Shown: positions 1 through 9,080, counted from the first letter of the stretch. The stretch: 45,381 nt of DNA from Synergistaceae bacterium UBA6083 (GCA_002436015.1 DIXJ01000008.1:1-45381), one strand, 5' to 3'. Notes: generated by a model not told the origin, from the letters alone. Numbers and translations: made by a program.

Positions 1-2
1 GG

Positions 3-98
3 GGCGCGCTCATGTGCGGCGCCTTCTCCCGCACGGCGGCCAGGAAAAAGTGGCCCGACCCGCCCTTCGCCAAAAGCCTCTACGGCTGGTTCCACTGA
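3..98 (+). CDS. 3' end of an unidentified protein (partial)
   Basis: An open frame enters from the left edge and ends at a TGA at 96-98, giving 31 residues that finish in KSLYGWFH. It is rich in Arg/Lys and aromatic residues. I do not recognise a family from so short a tail. The frame is plausible because the palindromic repeat begins about 25 bases after the stop, and these repeats sit just behind stop codons elsewhere in the window. A minus-strand reading of the same bases cannot be excluded. Confidence 0.35.
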   Translation, partial: GALMCGAFSRTAARKKWPDPPFAKSLYGWFH

Positions 99-123
99 GG
101 AGAACCTGGAACCGGGGAGAACC

Positions 124-199
124 TAGAACCGGGGTCAGGTCTTGAATCTTAGCATCGTGTTCCATCGATGCTAAGATTCAAGACCTGACCCCGGTTCTA
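124..199. repeat. Palindromic hairpin repeat, copy 1
   Basis: Perfect inverted repeat: a 34-base arm (124-157) and its complement (166-199) around the 8-base loop TGTTCCAT. The arm reads outward to inward TAGAACCGGGGTCAGG then TCTTGAATCTTAGCATCG. The left flank carries extra partial copies of GAACC-GGGG (about 105-123). The same stem recurs at 18500, 19218, 20618 and at the window end. It resembles REP/MITE-type elements mobilised by RAYT transposases, but no such transposase is in this window. Confidence 0.93.
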
Positions 200-242
200 C
201 CAGCGGGTGTTCGCATTCCCTGGGACCATCCAGTGGAGGAAC

Positions 243-268
243 AAAAAAACGGCCGGGGATTCCGGCCG
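243..268 (-). terminator. Intrinsic terminator of the catabolic operon
   Basis: Read on the minus strand, a GC-rich stem (CGGCCGG at 262-268 pairing with 250-256) is followed by seven T (243-249). It lies about 45 bases beyond the stop of the AcoX-like gene, which is the last gene of the long minus-strand operon, so it is correctly placed to end that transcript. Confidence 0.75.
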
Positions 269-311
269 GGAGTTAAGGAGAACGCGATGCCTTTGTGGGC
301 AAGGTTACGGA

Positions 312-1352
312 TTAAGACGACATCCTGCCGGATTTCCTGAGAAGCCCCTTCTTGAGCATGAGGCGGTATATCGATCCGGGGTTCAAAACCCTAACGGCCT
401 TCTCGACAAGTTCGATCTCCACAATATCCTTCTCCATGTCCACCTCGTTCTCCCTCTCGCCATCAACGGAGACCGTGCACCATTTTGCGGGCAAATCGGG
501 AGTCACCCTGTACCTTCGGCCGGCGACCAGCCCTTTGGAGCGAGAGATGGGAATTTCACGGACCAAGCCCGGCGCAATGGGTGTCACAACTCGCATTTTT
601 GCATTTTCCGTGCCAACGTAGCAGGCAAACCCAAGCTCATCATTGCGCAACCTGCACATCGCAACCTGGGCGATGGAAGCCATCCCGACGACCGGCTCCC
701 TCATGCATCTCGAAATGGCGACGAAAAGGACTTTTTCCGGCTCCCACATGGCCCTGGAACTGGTAAAGGGTTCGTGGTAAAGGACGACATCGACAAGGGC
801 ATGATTGACCAGCCTGTCGTTGATATAAATATTGAACATATTCTCTTCCAGAAGCGCCCGGGGGTCATCCCCGAGAGCGGTCGCATAGGCCCCGGCAACG
901 ATGCCTGCGACAGTCCCGTCAATCCTGTAGGGAAAGACATTGTTCGTCCCCGTGGAAATCGGAAGCAGGGGGGTCTTTCCGCATCCTGCGGCAACAGCCT
1001 TGCTTGTCCCGTCACCTCCCAGCACGAGAATGCAATCCATCCCCATGGCATTCATCATGGCTCCCGCCCTTGTTGAATCGGCGGCCTCTCCCATGGGCTC
1101 GAAAGGAAGGATCCGCACTTTTGCCGCAACCCTTTCGAGATCGGTTTTTTTTAGCGAATCGAGAGTCTTGCCCGCGAAGCCGAAGGCATCGGGCATAAAA
1201 TGCAGCTCCCTGACGTCGAACTGGAGAAGACCGACAATGATTCGCCTGAGAATCTCTATTTTTTCAATGTTGTCGACGACGCTCGCGTAGCCGATGAGCC
1301 GCCTCACATCCTTGCCCGCCGATGGATTGACGACGATACCGACTCTTGGCAT
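312..1352 (-). CDS. AcoX-like ATP-NAD kinase-fold protein
   Basis: A 346-residue protein of the ATP-NAD kinase superfamily. The N-terminus MPRVGIVVNPSAGK and the GGDGT motif at residues 112-116 are the family's nucleotide-binding signatures, followed by the expected beta-rich C-terminal half. Proteins of this type (AcoX) accompany acetoin dehydrogenase operons, where their function is not settled. The ATG at 1352 is chosen because AGGGGA lies just upstream and its A is shared with the TGA of the lipoate ligase gene (TGATG), implying translational coupling. A longer reading to 1469 would run inside that gene and is rejected. It is the last gene of the operon and is followed by a terminator. 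Confidence 0.85.
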   Translation of the reverse strand: MPRVGIVVNPSAGKDVRRLIGYASVVDNIEKIEILRRIIVGLLQFDVRELHFMPDAFGFAGKTLDSLKKTDLERVAAKVRILPFEPMGEAADSTRAGAMMNAMGMDCILVLGGDGTSKAVAAGCGKTPLLPISTGTNNVFPYRIDGTVAGIVAGAYATALGDDPRALLEENMFNIYINDRLVNHALVDVVLYHEPFTSSRAMWEPEKVLFVAISRCMREPVVGMASIAQVAMCRLRNDELGFACYVGTENAKMRVVTPIAPGLVREIPISRSKGLVAGRRYRVTPDLPAKWCTVSVDGERENEVDMEKDIVEIELVEKAVRVLNPGSIYRLMLKKGLLRKSGRMSS

Positions 1353-2398
1353 CAGGAAATCCCCTTTCCGGCAGGTCCTTGCGAGGGCGCCTTCTCTCCG
1401 CCGTACCCAAAAGCAAGCTCGATAAAATCTTGAACGGTCATTCCCAGGTCCCTTATGAAAGTCACGCATGGCGCTTCGTTCGACAGGATCGCAAAGAACT
1501 CGTTCTCTTCATATAATTTCCCCTCCAGGCGGTTTTCAAAGGCAAGGGTGTCAACGGTCGGGAGAAAATCACCATAAACCTTGATGTTTTCAATCCGTCC
1601 TTCCCGAATGTTCAGGCGGGTTTCCACCTTGCCGAAGGGGAAAACCTTGCTGTTCCTGAAATTATATGGGGGAGAAACGCCGTAATTCCAAGACTGGAGG
1701 AAATACCTTTCCCTCGCGATTTTCAGGATTTTTTCGTAATGATCCTTGAAATACGCAACTGCTTCCAGGGGATTTTTTCCCGCGATATGCTGCATCAAGA
1801 TTGCGCAAAATTCCTCGACGGGCATTTCTTCCTTTAGGAAATCCGAGACGTTCGCCACCCTGCTGCGAATCGATTTGACCCCCTTGGACAGGAATTTCTC
1901 CGGGTCAGCCTGAAGGACTTCACCCATCAGGTCCAGGTCCGTGCGGAAAAGGATTGTCCCGTGATGCAGGAACCGGTCGCCGGAAAGATACTGTGCGTTT
2001 CCGGAGATTTTTTTCCCCTCCACCGTGATATCGTTTCTCCCGGTCTGTTCAGCCGGAACACCAATGAAGCGAAGCGCTTCGACGATGGGTTCCACCAGCG
2101 CCCTGATGGAGAAGTCGCTTTCCCCCCTTAGGAGATGGAAGAACGTGAAATTGACGTTCCCCAGGTCATGGTAAACGGCCCCGCCGCCCGACAGTCTTCT
2201 TACGACGGGCAACCCCATCTCCCTGACCAGCGGGTAGCAGATCTCCTCCATCGTGTTCTGGTACCGGCCGACGATCACGGAAGGCTGATTTTGCCAGATC
2301 ATCGCCGCGTTTTGGAAGGATTGGCCCTCGGACAGGTAGCATTCCTCCGTGGCCAGGTTCAGTTGCGGGGTATTGTTTGGGTTAAGAAGGACGATCAT
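1352..2398 (-). CDS. lplA: Lipoate-protein ligase A
   Basis: A 348-residue ligase that activates lipoate (or octanoate) with ATP and transfers it to a lysine of lipoyl domains. The hallmark RRLSGGGAVYHDLG lies at residues 67-80. A lysine-containing segment GKKISGNAQ follows, and a C-terminal accessory domain completes the bacterial LplA length. GGGAGG lies 9 bases before the ATG. The gene is inside the operon that encodes the E2 and E3 subunits and overlaps the next gene by one base, so its likely client is the E2 lipoyl domain (Lys43) encoded at 5813-7075. The ligation activity is family knowledge; the client is inference. Confidence 0.9.
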   Translation of the reverse strand: MIVLLNPNNTPQLNLATEECYLSEGQSFQNAAMIWQNQPSVIVGRYQNTMEEICYPLVREMGLPVVRRLSGGGAVYHDLGNVNFTFFHLLRGESDFSIRALVEPIVEALRFIGVPAEQTGRNDITVEGKKISGNAQYLSGDRFLHHGTILFRTDLDLMGEVLQADPEKFLSKGVKSIRSRVANVSDFLKEEMPVEEFCAILMQHIAGKNPLEAVAYFKDHYEKILKIARERYFLQSWNYGVSPPYNFRNSKVFPFGKVETRLNIREGRIENIKVYGDFLPTVDTLAFENRLEGKLYEENEFFAILSNEAPCVTFIRDLGMTVQDFIELAFGYGGEKAPSQGPAGKGIS

Positions 2399-2458
2399 TC
2401 ATTTTCGCCTCCCTTTGTGCATCCCGGGCCATCAGGGCATCGGGGCGCGGAGCTTAAA

Positions 2459-3253
2459 TCAGGCAAAGGCCTTCGTGACACTCCAGCCGCCATCGACCAG
2501 GAGCACTTGCCCCGTTACAAAGTGCGAAGCATCCGTTGAAAGGAAAAAAACCGCCCCCAGGATTTCTTCCGGCTCGCCCATTCTCTGGAAGGGCACGGAC
2601 TTGCGGATGTTCTCGTAATAGGCCTCGTCCTTCCTGGCGATAAGGGGCGTGTTGATCCAGGTCGGGGCGACACAATTGACGTTGACCCCGTAAGGGGCCA
2701 TTTCCGCCGCGAACGACCGGGTAACCTGGTGCACCCCCGCCTTGCTCGCCGCATAAGGCATCGATCGGAGCGTATGGGCCATGAAGCCGGCGATGGACCC
2801 GAGGTTGACGATTTTCCCGTAACCCTGCGCCTTCATGATCCGCGCAGCCTGCTGGTTCACAAGGATTGTCCCGACAAGGTTGACATCGAGGACCCGCCGG
2901 ATATCCGCTTCCTCGCATTCCGTGGCAGCCTCGTTCTTGCCCATGCCGGCCGTGTGAACCACGACATCGAGGCTCTTCGCCTTCTCCAGCAGTGTCTTGA
3001 AGCAGTCTTCGACGCTTGCCTTGTCGCTCACGTCCATGGAAAGCGTGCAAATCTGGAGGTTTCCCTTTTCTGCAGCGTCCTGAACCTCCTGAAGCTTGTT
3101 TTCCAGGCAATCGGCCACGAAAACGCGCGCCCCGCTTTTTGCAAAGGCCAGGGCGATGGTGGACCCCAGCCCGCCCGATCCGGTCACAAGGACATTCTTC
3201 CCCTGCACCGAGAACAATTCGTGCAATCCCTTGGGCTTAAGTATCTCCTTCAT
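2459..3253 (-). CDS. Short-chain dehydrogenase/reductase (operon copy)
   Basis: A 264-residue classical SDR. The cofactor loop is TGSGGLG (residues 24-30), one residue shorter than the usual TGxxxGxG. Asp48 after the second strand suggests NAD(H) preference. The catalytic set is Ser153, Tyr167 and Lys171 (YAASK), and the C-terminus ends in the usual LVDGGW. Within an acetoin-type operon an obvious guess is a diacetyl/acetoin or 2,3-butanediol oxidoreductase, but SDR substrates cannot be read from sequence. It lies 61 bases after lpdA in the same direction. The 20-residue N-terminal extension before the Rossmann fold is also seen in dehydrogenases of sugar acids. Confidence 0.85.
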   Translation of the reverse strand: MKEILKPKGLHELFSVQGKNVLVTGSGGLGSTIALAFAKSGARVFVADCLENKLQEVQDAAEKGNLQICTLSMDVSDKASVEDCFKTLLEKAKSLDVVVHTAGMGKNEAATECEEADIRRVLDVNLVGTILVNQQAARIMKAQGYGKIVNLGSIAGFMAHTLRSMPYAASKAGVHQVTRSFAAEMAPYGVNVNCVAPTWINTPLIARKDEAYYENIRKSVPFQRMGEPEEILGAVFFLSTDASHFVTGQVLLVDGGWSVTKAFA

Positions 3254-3314
3254 TTTTCTCTCACCCTCTCTTTGACGATCGCTACGAACCCTCCCTGTAT
3301 TTTCCCCTGCAGGC

Positions 3315-4688
3315 CTATGAATGGATCGGCTTTCCCATAACCGCCATGGAGGCCTCGAGAATCGACTCGGAGATGCTCGGGTGGGGGAAAATGACGTCCG
3401 TGATGTCCTCGATCGTCAGTTCCGCCTGGATCGCCACCCCGAGGCCGAAAATCATCTCGGAAACGTGATGCCCGATCATGTGGACCCCAAGGATGTTGCC
3501 GTACTTCTCGGAAACCAGGATCTTTATGAACCCGGACGTCTCGTTTTCGATCTGGGATTTTGCGTTGAAGGATAGCGGGAATTTCCCGACCTTGCAGGGA
3601 ATCCCGTCGATCCTGGCTTTCTCCTCGGTGATCCCGATACAGGCGATTTCGGGTAGGGTATAGATGCAGATGGGAACCGATTCGTAGCTCATCACCTGTC
3701 TTTGGCCGAGGGCGTTTTTGGCCGCGCAGCTTCCCTCGGCGGAAGCGACGTGGGCAAGCTGGTAGGACCCGTTGCAGTCTCCCACTGCGTAGACGTTGGG
3801 GACTCGCGTTTCCAGGTTCCGGTTCACGGGTACCTTCTTCCCGTCGGCGACGCCGAGATCAAGGAGACTCTTGATGTTGGGGCTCCTGCCGACGGCGACG
3901 ACCACCCGATCCAGGAGATCCTTCATTTCCCTGCCGTCTTCCAGGAACTCCACCGCCCCGGCCTGGACGCGCGTCACTCTCGACGAAGTGTGAATTCGAA
4001 CGCCGGACTTGACCATGCGGCGGTGGATGATGGCCGAGAGATCCTTGTCAATCGGCGGCAGGATGGAATCCATGGCTTCGTAGACATGTACGGAAACGCC
4101 CATCGCAGAATAGGCCAGGGCCAATTCCACCCCGATGACTCCTCCGCCGATGATACCCATGGATGGGGGAAGCTTGACCATGTCCAGCGCTTCCCGGTTC
4201 GTGATGGCGAAGCCGGAGCGAATGGCATCTTCAAGCCCGGGGATGGGTGGAATCATTGCTTCCGAGCCCGTTGCAAGGATCATGCTCCTGCAACGGAGAG
4301 GCATCCCAGCGCTCGTACGTATTTCGTTGGGATGGCGGAGAAAGGCCTGTTCCCGGTAGATATCGACCCTGTTCCTCTTGATCAGGCCTTCAATCCCCTC
4401 CCGCAGGGAACCCGTGAGGGCATCCTTCCGGGCCGCAAGCCTCGGATAGTCTATCCGGAGAGCATCCTTGTCGATCCCCGAGATCCCGTAGACTTCCGCC
4501 TCCCGGATCTCGCCGAGAAGACCTGCCGTCTTGAGAAGGCATTTCGTAGGGATACAGCCCCAATTCAGGCAGGTTCCCCCGAGCTTCTCCTTCTCGAAAA
4601 GAGCGACCCGCCCTCCCAGCTGGGCCGCCTTGATCGCCGCGACATAACCCCCAGGCCCGCCTCCGATTACGGCCACGTCGTAATCCAT
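3315..4688 (-). CDS. lpdA: Dihydrolipoyl dehydrogenase (E3)
   Basis: A 457-residue flavoprotein disulfide reductase that reoxidises the E2 dihydrolipoyl arm with NAD+. It shows an N-terminal FAD motif GGGPGG, the redox pair Cys40/Cys45 (GGTCLNWGC), a central NAD-binding GGGVIG and the C-terminal dimerisation domain with HPSISE carrying the active-site His/Glu. The ATG at 4688 is preferred over a GTG nine bases upstream: AGGAG sits 8 bases before the ATG and overlaps the GTG itself. It follows the second E1 alpha gene by about 90 bases in the same operon and completes the E1-E2-E3 set. Confidence 0.95.
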   Translation of the reverse strand: MDYDVAVIGGGPGGYVAAIKAAQLGGRVALFEKEKLGGTCLNWGCIPTKCLLKTAGLLGEIREAEVYGISGIDKDALRIDYPRLAARKDALTGSLREGIEGLIKRNRVDIYREQAFLRHPNEIRTSAGMPLRCRSMILATGSEAMIPPIPGLEDAIRSGFAITNREALDMVKLPPSMGIIGGGVIGVELALAYSAMGVSVHVYEAMDSILPPIDKDLSAIIHRRMVKSGVRIHTSSRVTRVQAGAVEFLEDGREMKDLLDRVVVAVGRSPNIKSLLDLGVADGKKVPVNRNLETRVPNVYAVGDCNGSYQLAHVASAEGSCAAKNALGQRQVMSYESVPICIYTLPEIACIGITEEKARIDGIPCKVGKFPLSFNAKSQIENETSGFIKILVSEKYGNILGVHMIGHHVSEMIFGLGVAIQAELTIEDITDVIFPHPSISESILEASMAVMGKPIHS

Positions 4689-4779
4689 CTTCTCCACTCC
4701 TTATCGCTTCATGCCGGGATCCGAACCTATCCGGTCTCGCACGGTGCCGGAATACCCGCCTCTACGAAAAGGCGCCCCC

Positions 4780-5760
4780 TTATCCGATGGGAGCGGCAAA
4801 GACGTTCTCCCAGAAGACCGCCTCGTCCGGGTAAGGCGCACGGCTAGCTTCATCGTAAGCTTCCTCAATGGTTTTCCTCGTCTCTTCCTCGATGGCCTTT
4901 GCCTTCTCCGGGGTGAAAATGCCCTTGGCGATCAACTTTTCCTCGAAAAGAAGAATCGGGTCCTGCTTCCTGCCTTCCTCGTGGTAATCCTTCGGTTCCC
5001 AGTCGATCGGGTACCCCGCGGCCAACCCTCTCATCCTCCAGGTCTTTGCTTCCACCACGGAGGGACCGTCCCCAGCCCGGGCCCTTTCGACGGCAAGATT
5101 GACCGCTTCGTACACGGCCAGGACATCGTTCCCGTTTACGGTGGCGCCGGGGATCCCGTAACCCCTCGCACGGTCGGCCAAATCCTCCACGAGGGTCTGC
5201 TCGTGCTGCATGACCGTGAGGCCCCACCGGTTGTTTTCGCAGAGGAAGATCACGGGATACTTCCGCACCGATGCGAAGTTGATCGCCTCGTGCACGGCTC
5301 CAGTGTTGAAAGCCCCGTCTCCGAAAAAGGCCAGGGAGACCTGCCTGGTCCCCAGTATCTTGAACGCCATGGCGTATCCCACGGCTACCGCGGCCCCGCC
5401 CCCGACGATACCGCACCCGCCCAGAGCATTCACGCTTTTATCGGAAAAGAGCATGTGCCCGGCCTTACCCTGGTTCATGCCGGTCACCTTTCCAAGCATC
5501 TCTGCGGCCATCCCGCGGATGTTGACGCCCTTGGCGATCATCTGGGCATGTTCCCGGTGGGTCCCCATGATATAGTCGTCAACCTCCAGGGCCGCACAGG
5601 CCCCGACAGCAACGGCCTCCTGCCCTGTTGACAAGTGGACGGACCCCTGTATGCGCCCGTTGAGTTTCCATTCCTCGGCCAGGAGCTCGTGATTCCTCGC
5701 AAGCCAGAGTTTTCGGTACATGTCGAGCAGCTTTTCTATTGACAGAGTCGTTGAGAACAT
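4780..5760 (-). CDS. TPP-dependent dehydrogenase E1 alpha, divergent second copy
   Basis: A 326-residue E1 alpha of the acetoin/pyruvate dehydrogenase type, the same length as the copy at 8100-9080 and clearly paralogous. The TPP/Mg motif runs GDGAFNTG to LCENN, so the Glu of the usual GDGAxNEG is Thr here. The HREH active-site segment is kept. The C-terminal loop reads TWRMRGLAAG, without the GH(S/F) histidine and without the following Asp that this family normally carries. GGAGGG lies 7 bases before the ATG. It sits between E2 and E3, an unusual place for a second alpha subunit. It may form an alternative E1 with the single E1 beta, or a regulatory/non-catalytic subunit. Confidence 0.88.
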   Translation of the reverse strand: MFSTTLSIEKLLDMYRKLWLARNHELLAEEWKLNGRIQGSVHLSTGQEAVAVGACAALEVDDYIMGTHREHAQMIAKGVNIRGMAAEMLGKVTGMNQGKAGHMLFSDKSVNALGGCGIVGGGAAVAVGYAMAFKILGTRQVSLAFFGDGAFNTGAVHEAINFASVRKYPVIFLCENNRWGLTVMQHEQTLVEDLADRARGYGIPGATVNGNDVLAVYEAVNLAVERARAGDGPSVVEAKTWRMRGLAAGYPIDWEPKDYHEEGRKQDPILLFEEKLIAKGIFTPEKAKAIEEETRKTIEEAYDEASRAPYPDEAVFWENVFAAPIG

Positions 5761-5812
5761 CCCGTTGCCCTCCGTTTCCTCGACTCATCCCGGGATATCC
5801 CGGCACCTGCGC

Positions 5813-7075
5813 TCATCTCTCGAAGATCGCGATAGCCGGGTTCTCCATGAGTTCCTTCAGTGCCATGACGGCGCTGGCGCCCATGTCCCCGTCAATGGCG
5901 CAATGATCGACGCACAGGTTCAGGCTCACGTACCGGGCGGGCACAACCTTGCCGTCGCCGTCCAGGCGCAGCTGTTCATCCACGCCCCCCACCGCAAGGA
6001 TCGCCACCTCGGGAGGGTTGATGATGGCATTGAAGTTGCGGACACCGTACATCCCCAGGTTGGAAACAGTGACCGTGCCGTTCGAAATCTCCGCCATGGA
6101 CAGCGTGCCGGCCCGGGCCTTTTCGCTGAGGTTCCTCGCGATTTCGTCCAGCTCGAGGATGTTTTTACCCCCCGCATCGTGGATCACAGGAACAATCAGC
6201 CCTTCCTTCCGCGACACGGCCATACCCAGGTTAACCTTGGCAAATTGCCTGATCTCGTCATCCACCACGTGGGCATTCAGCATGGGGAACTTCCTGAGCA
6301 TGTGGACGTAAAAGAACATGATCATCGAATTCAGGGAGATTTTCCTGTCGTACCGCTTCGACATCACGTTTCGAAGCGTAAAGAGATCGTCCACCCCCAC
6401 TTTTGCCTCGAAACAGATATGTGGCTTAAGAGCAACGCTTAGCCTCAACCTCTCGGCGATGATCTTCCGAACCCCCGCGATCTTCGTCACGGTAAAGGGC
6501 GGAGGCTCCCCGGCAACCGGCGCATCCTTCGCGGACACCTTTTCGGGCTGCGGCCTCGCGAGGAATTCCAGGATGTCCTCCTTCGTGATCCTCCCGCGGG
6601 GTCCCGTCCCGGCAACCTTTCGAAGGTCGATGCCGGCTTCCTCCGCCATCTTCCTTGCGACGGGAGAAGCGAGGATGTCCCTGGATCCCTCCGGCGGAAC
6701 GGTTTCGACTCCGTGAACCTCCGGCTGGGATGCGGCTTTAGTCGCCGCAGGCACAGGCACCGTGACGGCAGCCCGTTCTCCCGCGCCGCGGTGGCGTTCC
6801 GGCAGCCTTGCGATTTCCTCGGGATCCAGGGTTTCATTGCCCACCCTTATGACCGCGATCACCTTTCCGACCTCCACCACTTCATCCACGGCGGCAAAAA
6901 TTCGGAAAATTTCGCCCGCGGCCGGAGCCATGACGTCGATAACCAGCTTTGACGTCATGACCTCGCAGATCTTTTCCCCTTCCGAAACGACGTCACCCTC
7001 CTGCTTGAGCCAGGCCTGGATGCGCCCCTCCGTCACCGTCTCCCCGGCCTGGGGCAGGTATACGTTCGAAGGCAT
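5813..7075 (-). CDS. Dihydrolipoamide acyltransferase (E2)
   Basis: A 420-residue E2 core subunit with domains in the usual order: a single lipoyl domain (residues 1-78, modified Lys43 in MTSK), a Pro/Ala-rich linker, a peripheral-subunit-binding domain (about 134-172, LASPVARKMAEEAG), and the catalytic acyltransferase domain to the end. The active-site motif is DHCAIDGD (His391, Asp395), with Cys where many E2s have Arg. It transfers the acyl group formed by E1 to CoA. It lies directly after E1 beta and before the second E1 alpha. Acetyl is the likely acyl group if the complex cleaves acetoin or pyruvate; that is inference. Confidence 0.93.
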   Translation of the reverse strand: MPSNVYLPQAGETVTEGRIQAWLKQEGDVVSEGEKICEVMTSKLVIDVMAPAAGEIFRIFAAVDEVVEVGKVIAVIRVGNETLDPEEIARLPERHRGAGERAAVTVPVPAATKAASQPEVHGVETVPPEGSRDILASPVARKMAEEAGIDLRKVAGTGPRGRITKEDILEFLARPQPEKVSAKDAPVAGEPPPFTVTKIAGVRKIIAERLRLSVALKPHICFEAKVGVDDLFTLRNVMSKRYDRKISLNSMIMFFYVHMLRKFPMLNAHVVDDEIRQFAKVNLGMAVSRKEGLIVPVIHDAGGKNILELDEIARNLSEKARAGTLSMAEISNGTVTVSNLGMYGVRNFNAIINPPEVAILAVGGVDEQLRLDGDGKVVPARYVSLNLCVDHCAIDGDMGASAVMALKELMENPAIAIFER

Positions 7076-7098
7076 GCCCTCAGCTCCTCCGGCTTTCC

Positions 7099-8079
7099 CT
7101 ACCGCTTCAGGCTTGCCAGGACGGCCTGCTTGATCTTGTCCTTCCCCGGCAGCCAGAACTGCTCAAGGGCGGGAGAATACGGGATCTGCACGTCCGGTGC
7201 GGTGACGCGGAGGATTGGCCCGTCAAGGTCGTCAAAGCACTGCTCCTGGATCTGGGCGGTGATGTCGCTGGCCACCGCTCCGGTCCGGAACGCTTCGTTC
7301 ACCACGATCACGCGGTTCGTCTTCTTCACGGATGCCGCGATCGTTTCCATGTCCAGGGGCTTGATGGTGACGGGGTCAACAACCTCCACCGAGATCCCCT
7401 CTTCCTCGAGCTCCTTCGCCGCCTTCAGGCTTTCGACCACCATCTTCGAAAGGGCCACGATGGTGACGTCCTTCCCTTCCCTCTTGACCGACGCCTTGCC
7501 GAGAGGCACGGTGTACTCCCCTTCGGGAATCTCCCCCTCGGTCGGGTAGAGCATCTTGTGTTCAATGAAGGCCACGGGGTTGTCGTTCCGGATCGCGCTC
7601 TTCAGCAGGCCCTTGGCGTCGTAGGGCGTCGAGGGCATGGCGACGACAATCCCGGGGACGTGGTAGATCCAGGCTTCCAGGCTCTTCGTGTGCTGGCAGG
7701 ATCCCTTGCTCCCCGAGCCTCCCTGGGTCCGGAGCACGAGGGGAACCTTGATTCCCTCCCAGATGTAGGGGATCATGGTCGTCTGGTTCACGAGCTGGTC
7801 CATGGCGATGCCGATCCAGTCCATGAACATGATCTCCACGATCGGGCGCAGCCCCGCCACGGCGGCTCCAGTGGCGGCCCCCATGAGGGCGGCTTCGGCG
7901 ATGGGCGTGTCGAAAACCCGGTCACTTCCGAACTTTTTCTTCAAACCGTCGGTTACCTTGAACACTCCTCCGTAGGTCCCCACGTCCTCCCCGAAGAGGA
8001 CGACCTTCGGGTCCCTTTCCATCTCCTCGAAAAGAGCCTCGTTGATGGCCTGGCGGTACGTTACCTTCTTCATCGTCAT
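7099..8079 (-). CDS. TPP-dependent dehydrogenase E1 beta
   Basis: A 326-residue E1 beta subunit that pairs with E1 alpha to build the thiamine pyrophosphate site. It begins KVTYRQAINEAL and contains the family segments LFGEDVGTYGG, DTPIAEAALMGAATGAA and, near the C-terminus, VVNEAFRTGA. AGGAGG is 8 bases upstream of the ATG at 8079. It is the only beta subunit in the operon although there are two alpha genes, and it starts 20 bases after the first alpha gene, so the two are surely co-translated. Confidence 0.93.
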   Translation of the reverse strand: MTMKKVTYRQAINEALFEEMERDPKVVLFGEDVGTYGGVFKVTDGLKKKFGSDRVFDTPIAEAALMGAATGAAVAGLRPIVEIMFMDWIGIAMDQLVNQTTMIPYIWEGIKVPLVLRTQGGSGSKGSCQHTKSLEAWIYHVPGIVVAMPSTPYDAKGLLKSAIRNDNPVAFIEHKMLYPTEGEIPEGEYTVPLGKASVKREGKDVTIVALSKMVVESLKAAKELEEEGISVEVVDPVTIKPLDMETIAASVKKTNRVIVVNEAFRTGAVASDITAQIQEQCFDDLDGPILRVTAPDVQIPYSPALEQFWLPGKDKIKQAVLASLKR

Positions 8080-8099
8080 AGGAAGACCCTCCTTAAATC

Positions 8100-9080
8100 T
8101 CAGCAGATCTCCGCAGCGTAGACATTCGCCCAGAACACGCTCTCGTCGGGGTTCGGCGCGTTCTTTGCCGCCTCGTAGGCGTCTTCGATCGCCTTTTTGG
8201 TTTCCGCCTCGATCGCCCGGGCTTCCTCTACGGTGAGGATATTCTTTTCGACCAGCTTCTTCTCGAAAAGGCAGATCGGATCCTGCCTCGAGCCTTCCTC
8301 AAGGTATTCTTTCGGGACATATTCCATGGTGTCCCCAAAACCCATGCCGCGCATCCTCCAGGTCTGGCACTCGACCATCGAGGGACCGTCTCCGGCGCGG
8401 GCCCGGTCGACAGCCAGCTTCACCGCCTCGTAAACGGCAAGCACATCGTTCCCGTTCACCGTGACGCCGGGTATCCCGTAGCCCCGGGCCCGGTCCGCCA
8501 GGTCCTCGACAGCGGCCTGCTCGTGCTGGGGACAGGTCAGGCCCCAGCGGTTGTTCTCGCAAAGGAAGATGATGGGGTACTTGCGCACCGCGGCGAAATT
8601 CATCGCCTCGTGGACGGATCCCTCGTTGGCCGCACCATCTCCGAAAAACGTGAGTGCGACCTGCTTCGTCCCCAGGACTTTGAACGCCATGGCGTACCCC
8701 ACGGCGACCGGGACGCCCCCTCCCACGATGCCGCATGCGCCCAGGGCATGCACGTCCTTGTCGAAGAGAAGCATGTGCCCGCCTTTCCCCCTGGCACAAC
8801 CCGTGACCTTCCCCAGCATGTCCCCCGCCATCTTGCCTATATCGGCGCCCTTGGCAATCAGCTGCTGGTGCTCCCGGTGCGTGTGCATCGTGTAGTCGTC
8901 GTCGTTCAGCGGGGCGCAGGCGCCGACCGAAACGGCCTCCTGACCCGTGGCCAGATGCATGGAACCCATGATCTGCCCCTTTGTCTTCATATCTTCGACC
9001 CACACGTCGTGATGGCGTGCAAGCCACATCTTCCGGTACATGTCAACCAGTTTCTCCCTGGACAAGGAAACCTCACTCAT
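8100..9080 (-). CDS. TPP-dependent dehydrogenase E1 alpha, first copy
   Basis: A 326-residue E1 alpha subunit. The TPP motif is GDGAANEG to LCENN, matching the canonical family form, and HREH and GKGGHM are present. The C-terminal loop reads RMRGMGFGD, keeping the Asp but with Met in place of the usual His of RxxGH. The ATG at 9080 is chosen because AGGGGAGG lies 8 bases before it; a longer form from 9107 would include that site in its code. It stands directly upstream of E1 beta, the normal alpha-beta order, so it is probably the main catalytic alpha subunit. It resembles AcoA-type more than mitochondrial-type E1 alpha. Confidence 0.92.
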   Translation of the reverse strand: MSEVSLSREKLVDMYRKMWLARHHDVWVEDMKTKGQIMGSMHLATGQEAVSVGACAPLNDDDYTMHTHREHQQLIAKGADIGKMAGDMLGKVTGCARGKGGHMLLFDKDVHALGACGIVGGGVPVAVGYAMAFKVLGTKQVALTFFGDGAANEGSVHEAMNFAAVRKYPIIFLCENNRWGLTCPQHEQAAVEDLADRARGYGIPGVTVNGNDVLAVYEAVKLAVDRARAGDGPSMVECQTWRMRGMGFGDTMEYVPKEYLEEGSRQDPICLFEKKLVEKNILTVEEARAIEAETKKAIEDAYEAAKNAPNPDESVFWANVYAAEIC

